NCBI GenBank assembly: GCA_934230055.1
Contig: CAKQEE010000039.1
Coordinates: 1 to 8,644, forward strand
DNA length: 8,644 nucleotides
Direction: 5' to 3'
Source: an uncultured Clostridia bacterium
GTDB taxonomy: Bacteria; Bacillota; Clostridia; Christensenellales; Borkfalkiaceae
In this document: piece by piece, positions 5,590-8,644 of the stretch
Layout of the letters: each line of letters starts with the position of its first letter
How positions within the stretch are numbered: position 1 is the first letter of the stretch
Notes under the pieces: generated by a model
Seen by the model: the letters and a program-made list of their open reading frames with translations, nothing else
The model's database searches: none
What the model was told of the DNA's origin: nothing
Position numbers and translations under genes: made by a program

Positions 5590-6759
5590 CTAACCACGTT
5601 TTTTGCGATACCGTCCGCGGTAAAGATCGAAGTATGCCATATCGTTTTTAAGTTGTTCGTTATTATTTGCTCTTACTCGCTGAATTACCCATAAAACGTT
5701 CGCCGTAGCAGCCACTAATAACGGCAAAATAATCATAAACGGACTAACCGAAAACAGCTCGCCCAAAGCGTTTCCGTCCGTTTCCTTCCAAACATAATAA
5801 AAAGCCGGCAAATAGAAAATCAACATAAAAACAAAACCCGTATTGGCTATCGCTACGGAACTGCCGTAGCTGTGCAGTTTCTTGCCTACCGAATCGGATT
5901 GTGCAACGGGTATCTTTTCGTTTTTAATATAGTCCTCCGTCTTAACGTACGAACGCACGCATCTTGCCATATACATAATGGCAGAGCCGATAAAAGACAG
6001 TCCCATAATCGCAAACAGAATAAAGTTCATTTCACCTGCAATTTCAGCGGTTTCAAAGGGGCCTAAGATTTTTCCTTCCCCTAAAATAACTTTCCAAGCA
6101 TAATAAAAAATCGAGCGGTTAAAAACGTCCGTTTCTATGGCTTTGCCCGTACTCGGATCGATTTCCTCTTGCAAAACGGCTTTTGCGTACGAAAAAATAT
6201 TATATTTTTCGCCCAAAATCGTTATATACGGCAACAGCATTGCCAAAATGAATATTATGAGCAACGCAATTATAACCATGTCGAAAAGTATATGCTTGCG
6301 CATATCGGAAACCCTTGTTCCCATACTTTTTTCAGGAGCGACACTCGTCTCTGACGGCTTATCGTAATCCCTTTCCGATATGGAGACTTTCGTTTCCGTA
6401 AAGCTTTCCGCAAAAACACCTGTATCATCGAGCAGATTTTTATCTTCCGTCCGTTCGGAATTCAATCGGTTTACAGCTTCTTGCAACGCGTTGCGTTCTT
6501 TGTTTATCAATAATCTGTAAACCACACAGCCTATAATCGCCACGACAAATCCTGCAATTCTTGCTATAAAGACTATTCTCGTATCTCTGCCTTTGCCAAG
6601 AATGTATATCACGGTCATTATAGCAAAAAGAATAAGACCTAATATCGACGCCGTCAACGCAATCTTCTTTGCTTTTGTAAAGCGCATAACTTCGGGCTGT
6701 TCTTTTGCTTTGAGTATAAGATTATCTATCTTCTCGCTCGTACTTTTATTATTCCCCAC
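5590..6759 (-). CDS. Six-helix membrane protein of unknown function
   Basis: I do not recognise this 389-residue protein. Hydrophobic helices are seen near residues 31-54, 62-84, 156-182, 245-266, 302-324 and 338-360, with short charged ends. Between helices 2 and 3 lies a polar stretch of about 70 residues, beginning with a coiled-coil-like run (NKERNALQEAVNRLNSE) and then rich in D, E, S and T. Loop 183-244 between helices 3 and 4 is probably outside and contains several aromatics. The C-terminus is basic (YRGRYRKKRG). The start is GTG at 6759 with GAGAGG five bases upstream. Transcription comes from a perfect consensus promoter only 25 bases before the start and ends at the hairpin 5371-5407, so it appears monocistronic. 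Its codons use visibly more A/T and fewer GCG/CGC than its neighbours, which may reflect membrane composition or horizontal acquisition. Confidence 0.8.
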   Translation of the reverse strand: MGNNKSTSEKIDNLILKAKEQPEVMRFTKAKKIALTASILGLILFAIMTVIYILGKGRDTRIVFIARIAGFVVAIIGCVVYRLLINKERNALQEAVNRLNSERTEDKNLLDDTGVFAESFTETKVSISERDYDKPSETSVAPEKSMGTRVSDMRKHILFDMVIIALLIIFILAMLLPYITILGEKYNIFSYAKAVLQEEIDPSTGKAIETDVFNRSIFYYAWKVILGEGKILGPFETAEIAGEMNFILFAIMGLSFIGSAIMYMARCVRSYVKTEDYIKNEKIPVAQSDSVGKKLHSYGSSVAIANTGFVFMLIFYLPAFYYVWKETDGNALGELFSVSPFMIILPLLVAATANVLWVIQRVRANNNEQLKNDMAYFDLYRGRYRKKRG

Positions 6760-6790
6760 AACTGCCTCTCAAACTATTTTTTATACGTTA

Positions 6791-6819
6791 ATTATATATA
6801 AATCTGCCTTATTTGTCAA
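6791..6819 (-). promoter_or_regulatory. Perfect consensus sigma-A promoter of the 5590-6759 gene
   Basis: On the minus strand -35 TTGACA (6819-6814), a 17 bp spacer and -10 TATAAT (6796-6791) match the consensus at all twelve positions. The predicted start is near 6784, leaving a leader of about 25 nt. Nothing in the leader suggests attenuation. Confidence 0.9.
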
Positions 6820-6872
6820 CAACTTACGGTTTTTAAGGTCTTCCGAATAAAAAATCGCGCGCGTTTAAGCTT

Positions 6873-7550
6873 TTATTTCGTCCAGACGAAATTTTCTTTC
6901 CCCGCGCCGAGCTCGAAAAAGTATTTGACTATTCCCAAATCCATCTGCGAATAAAACCCGCTTTTCGCAACGGCTTTAACTTTGTTTTCCCCCTCATAAC
7001 TTAACAAAAACCGTTGTTGATTAGTTGCCGTCGGCGCAAGCATGGCAGCTTTTGCCCCACGCGCGAACCATTCGGGGACGGCAGCGTATCCGCCTTCGCT
7101 TATTAAAGCTTCTTTCGGCTTGTTTTTATGCGGAACGCCTTGCGTATCGCCGTATCCAAGCGCAAGCACGCTGTAAATTTTTTCACCCTCGCCGACCACG
7201 TACGCGGATTTTACCTTCTTATAAGTAAGCGCAACCCAGCACGAATTTAACCCCGCGGCTTGTGCGCAAAGCATAACCTTCGCGCCGTAATACCCTATTT
7301 TTTCGTCGGCGTTCTTTTCTTTTTTGCCGATAAAAGCAACGTAGTTTTTTACGCCCGAAAAGCTTCCGTACCGCGCCATAAGTCCGCCGAATGCCTGCGG
7401 CTCGTTCAGCACGAGCTGAAAATTCAACCCGCCCTCTTCGTTACACTCTTTTATCACGTCGTTAAGAACGGAAACGGCACAACTTTCAATCGGCTCGCTT
7501 TTAAACGCACGCACCGAGTGCCTTTCCCGCATAGCTGTTATTAAATCCAT
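6873..7550 (-). CDS. Nitroreductase-family FMN-dependent oxidoreductase
   Basis: The 225-residue protein belongs to the nitroreductase fold superfamily, whose members bind FMN and reduce nitro, quinone or flavin substrates with NAD(P)H. The N-terminal RERHSVRAF (residues 8-16) is the usual FMN-phosphate-binding start. GYYGAKVMLCAQAAGLNSCWVAL (within 87-108) is the typical central helix and strand, LALGYGD (129-135) follows, and a second half carries APTATNQQRF (172-181). This layout, with the SxxNxQ-like motif placed late in the chain, resembles the putative TM1586-type nitroreductases rather than NfsA/NfsB. The substrate cannot be inferred. The start is ATG at 7550 with AGGAGG nine bases upstream. 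It has its own promoter, and the AraC-type regulator lies immediately upstream in the same direction, but no evidence ties the two functionally. Confidence 0.9.
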   Translation of the reverse strand: MDLITAMRERHSVRAFKSEPIESCAVSVLNDVIKECNEEGGLNFQLVLNEPQAFGGLMARYGSFSGVKNYVAFIGKKEKNADEKIGYYGAKVMLCAQAAGLNSCWVALTYKKVKSAYVVGEGEKIYSVLALGYGDTQGVPHKNKPKEALISEGGYAAVPEWFARGAKAAMLAPTATNQQRFLLSYEGENKVKAVAKSGFYSQMDLGIVKYFFELGAGKENFVWTK

Positions 7551-7668
7551 TATTTATACCCTCCTTTTAAGGTTTTGCCGCAAAAAATCTTTTACCTTTC
7601 CGAGAAGGAAAACCGCGCGTTCCGTAAACCCTTCCCCGGCTTATTGCTTTTATTTTTGCCTTTACGTT

Positions 7669-7697
7669 ATTTTAACACCGTCGCAAAAAATTTGCAA
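7669..7697 (-). promoter_or_regulatory. Promoter of the nitroreductase gene
   Basis: On the minus strand -35 TTGCAA (7697-7692) and -10 TAAAAT (7674-7669) have a 17 bp spacer, with start near 7662 and a leader of about 112 nt. An inverted repeat GCAAA-AAA-TTTGC (7683-7695) covers the -35 edge and spacer and could be an operator. Confidence 0.65.
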
Positions 7698-7737
7698 TAC
7701 ATAAATAAAGTACGCGGTAATTTTTTTCCTTTTTGAT

Positions 7738-7757
7738 AAAAGCGACGCCTTCGCCCC
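7738..7757 (-). terminator. Weak terminator candidate after the AraC-type regulator
   Basis: On the minus strand GCGA (7754-7751) pairs with TCGC (7745-7742) around a five-base loop. The stem can extend by three G-U pairs into the TTTT that follows. It lies about 65 nt after the regulator stop and before the nitroreductase promoter, which is the right place, but the stem is short. Confidence 0.3.
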
Positions 7758-7819
7758 GTTTTTTGTCATGTTCTATTTGTTCGCGGCGCACTCGCAGGCA
7801 AAAAGTTTTCTTTACTCCT

Positions 7820-8644
7820 CTATTTTATCGGAATAAAAAGTTCTAAATGCCTCTTTTTAATTTCGTCACGCTTCGTCCAATGGATTTTAAGCAACTCCGC
7901 TCGCGTTTCATCTCTTACAAGACTCTCTCTTTCAAACGTTTCATAAACGTTTTTTGTAAAAGAATCGAGAATCTCCATAGGAAAATCCTTGTTTTCTGAA
8001 ACGAATTTAGCGTATTTTCCGTTCGCCGTAAATCTTTTAAGTCTGCCGACGACCTTTATCAACTCCGTTTCTTCAAAAGAATAATCATACTCTTTGCAAC
8101 GTGTTTTTTCTGCAAGTTCTCGCCATTTTTCATCGACTTCCACTCTTTTTCCGCTTCCTTCTTCGTGCGGCGCGGCGACTTCCCCCGCTATCGTATTCCT
8201 TTTATTCTTCTCGTTGCAAAGTCTGAACTTTCCGTCCGTTTTCTCCGAAAAAATTCCGCAACGCGGCTCGACCGCACAAGCGCAATAAAAGCCAACCTCG
8301 TCAAAGTCGTCAAGAATTTCCCACCAGTCGCAATCGTCCTCTTTTCTTATTGCCCGCATAGCCTCTTGTTTTCTTCGCGTCGTCGTAACAAATTTTTCGT
8401 CGGCTTTTTTCCGTCTTTCGGGTTTTCCGAGAAATCTTTTTCCGAATCCTACAAGAAGTTTTTTCTCTATCGTTACCGTTTCGTATCCGTTTACCGTCTT
8501 TACCTCGCCTTGCGCCGTTGTCGCGTTCTTCACTTTTTCTTTTTCTCCTTCCGAAAAAATTGTTTTCTCTTCGATGCAGCTTATCGGCGGTACGTTTTTA
8601 TACCGTTTTGTTTTTCTGCACTCGCTCGGCGTAAACCCGTTGAA
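7820..8644 (-). CDS. AraC-family transcriptional regulator, C-terminal part (5' end outside window)
   Basis: The frame is open from the right edge to TAG at 7822-7820, 274 residues visible. It begins with FNGFTPSECRK, the end of the second helix-turn-helix of an AraC/XylS DNA-binding domain (pattern F..G.TPSEYRK). A linker PPISCIEEKTIF follows, then a long C-terminal domain starting near VTIEKKLLVGFGKRF and finishing ELFIPIK. This order (N-terminal helix-turn-helix, C-terminal GyrI-like/AraC effector-binding domain) matches a known class of ligand-responsive regulators. The final strand ELFIPI resembles their usual ExxIPI end. The GTG at 8533 would give a 237-residue protein but would cut away the helix-turn-helix and has no clean ribosome binding site at proper spacing, so I treat the gene as truncated by the window. 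Cysteines at visible residues 121, 123 and 129 (FYCACAVEPRC) cluster. The effector and targets are unknown. Confidence 0.85.
   Translation of the reverse strand, partial: FNGFTPSECRKTKRYKNVPPISCIEEKTIFSEGEKEKVKNATTAQGEVKTVNGYETVTIEKKLLVGFGKRFLGKPERRKKADEKFVTTTRRKQEAMRAIRKEDDCDWWEILDDFDEVGFYCACAVEPRCGIFSEKTDGKFRLCNEKNKRNTIAGEVAAPHEEGSGKRVEVDEKWRELAEKTRCKEYDYSFEETELIKVVGRLKRFTANGKYAKFVSENKDFPMEILDSFTKNVYETFERESLVRDETRAELLKIHWTKRDEIKKRHLELFIPIK

Noticed and set aside
7551..7668. Possible riboswitch in the long nitroreductase leader
   Set aside because: I checked for FMN-element-like conserved strings and found none; only a weak six-pair stem is present.
1..8644. Search for CRISPR arrays, transposases, phage genes or defence operons
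   Set aside because: No regularly spaced repeats beyond the three promoter modules and no proteins of these types were seen.

Overview
The window carries six protein genes and one tRNA gene, all on the minus strand. AT-rich, non-coding promoter DNA lies at the left edge and an incomplete gene runs off the right edge. The features fit a Gram-positive Bacillota/Clostridia-type bacterium: ribosome binding sites of the GGAGG type, near-consensus sigma-A promoters with 16-18 bp spacers, Bacillota-like MnmA and CNNM/CorC proteins, and genes rich in GCG/CGC-type codons between AT-rich spacers. I cannot name a genus.

Right to left, in the direction of transcription, the order is as follows. (1) 8644-7820 is the C-terminal part of an AraC-type regulator. 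The end of its DNA-binding domain lies upstream of the first usable start codon, so the gene begins outside the window. (2) 7550-6873 is a small nitroreductase-family protein with its own promoter. (3) 6759-5590 is an unrecognised six-helix membrane protein, driven by a perfect consensus promoter, with a terminator at 5371-5407. (4) 5203-3902 is a CNNM/CorC (HlyC) family membrane protein with CBS domains. (5) 3826-3750 is tRNA-Arg(CCG), surrounded by a chain of hairpins and followed by a second copy of its own 3' end. (6) 3248-2010 is an unrecognised membrane-anchored protein, followed 112 bp later by (7) mnmA (1897-818), the tRNA 2-thiouridylase. These last two are probably co-transcribed and end near a hairpin at 617-659. 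(8) At 570-135 lie three tandem sigma-A-type promoters, each with a 17 bp spacer and an A-tract upstream region, all firing leftward out of the window. They precede a non-coding leader with a boxA-like motif. This is what the front of an rRNA operon looks like, so I predict a 16S rRNA gene (or another stable-RNA operon) just beyond the left edge.

Most of the window is ordinary chromosome. The parts deserving a second look are the triple stable-RNA-like promoter array, the tRNA-Arg locus (19 bp duplicated tRNA tail, hairpins whose only imperfections become G-U pairs on the minus strand, and a perfect 18 bp-arm hairpin sharing a base with the CCA end), the open 67-codon frame following the stop of the 5590-6759 gene, and the two unrecognised membrane proteins. 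I see no phage, transposase, CRISPR array or defence cassette.
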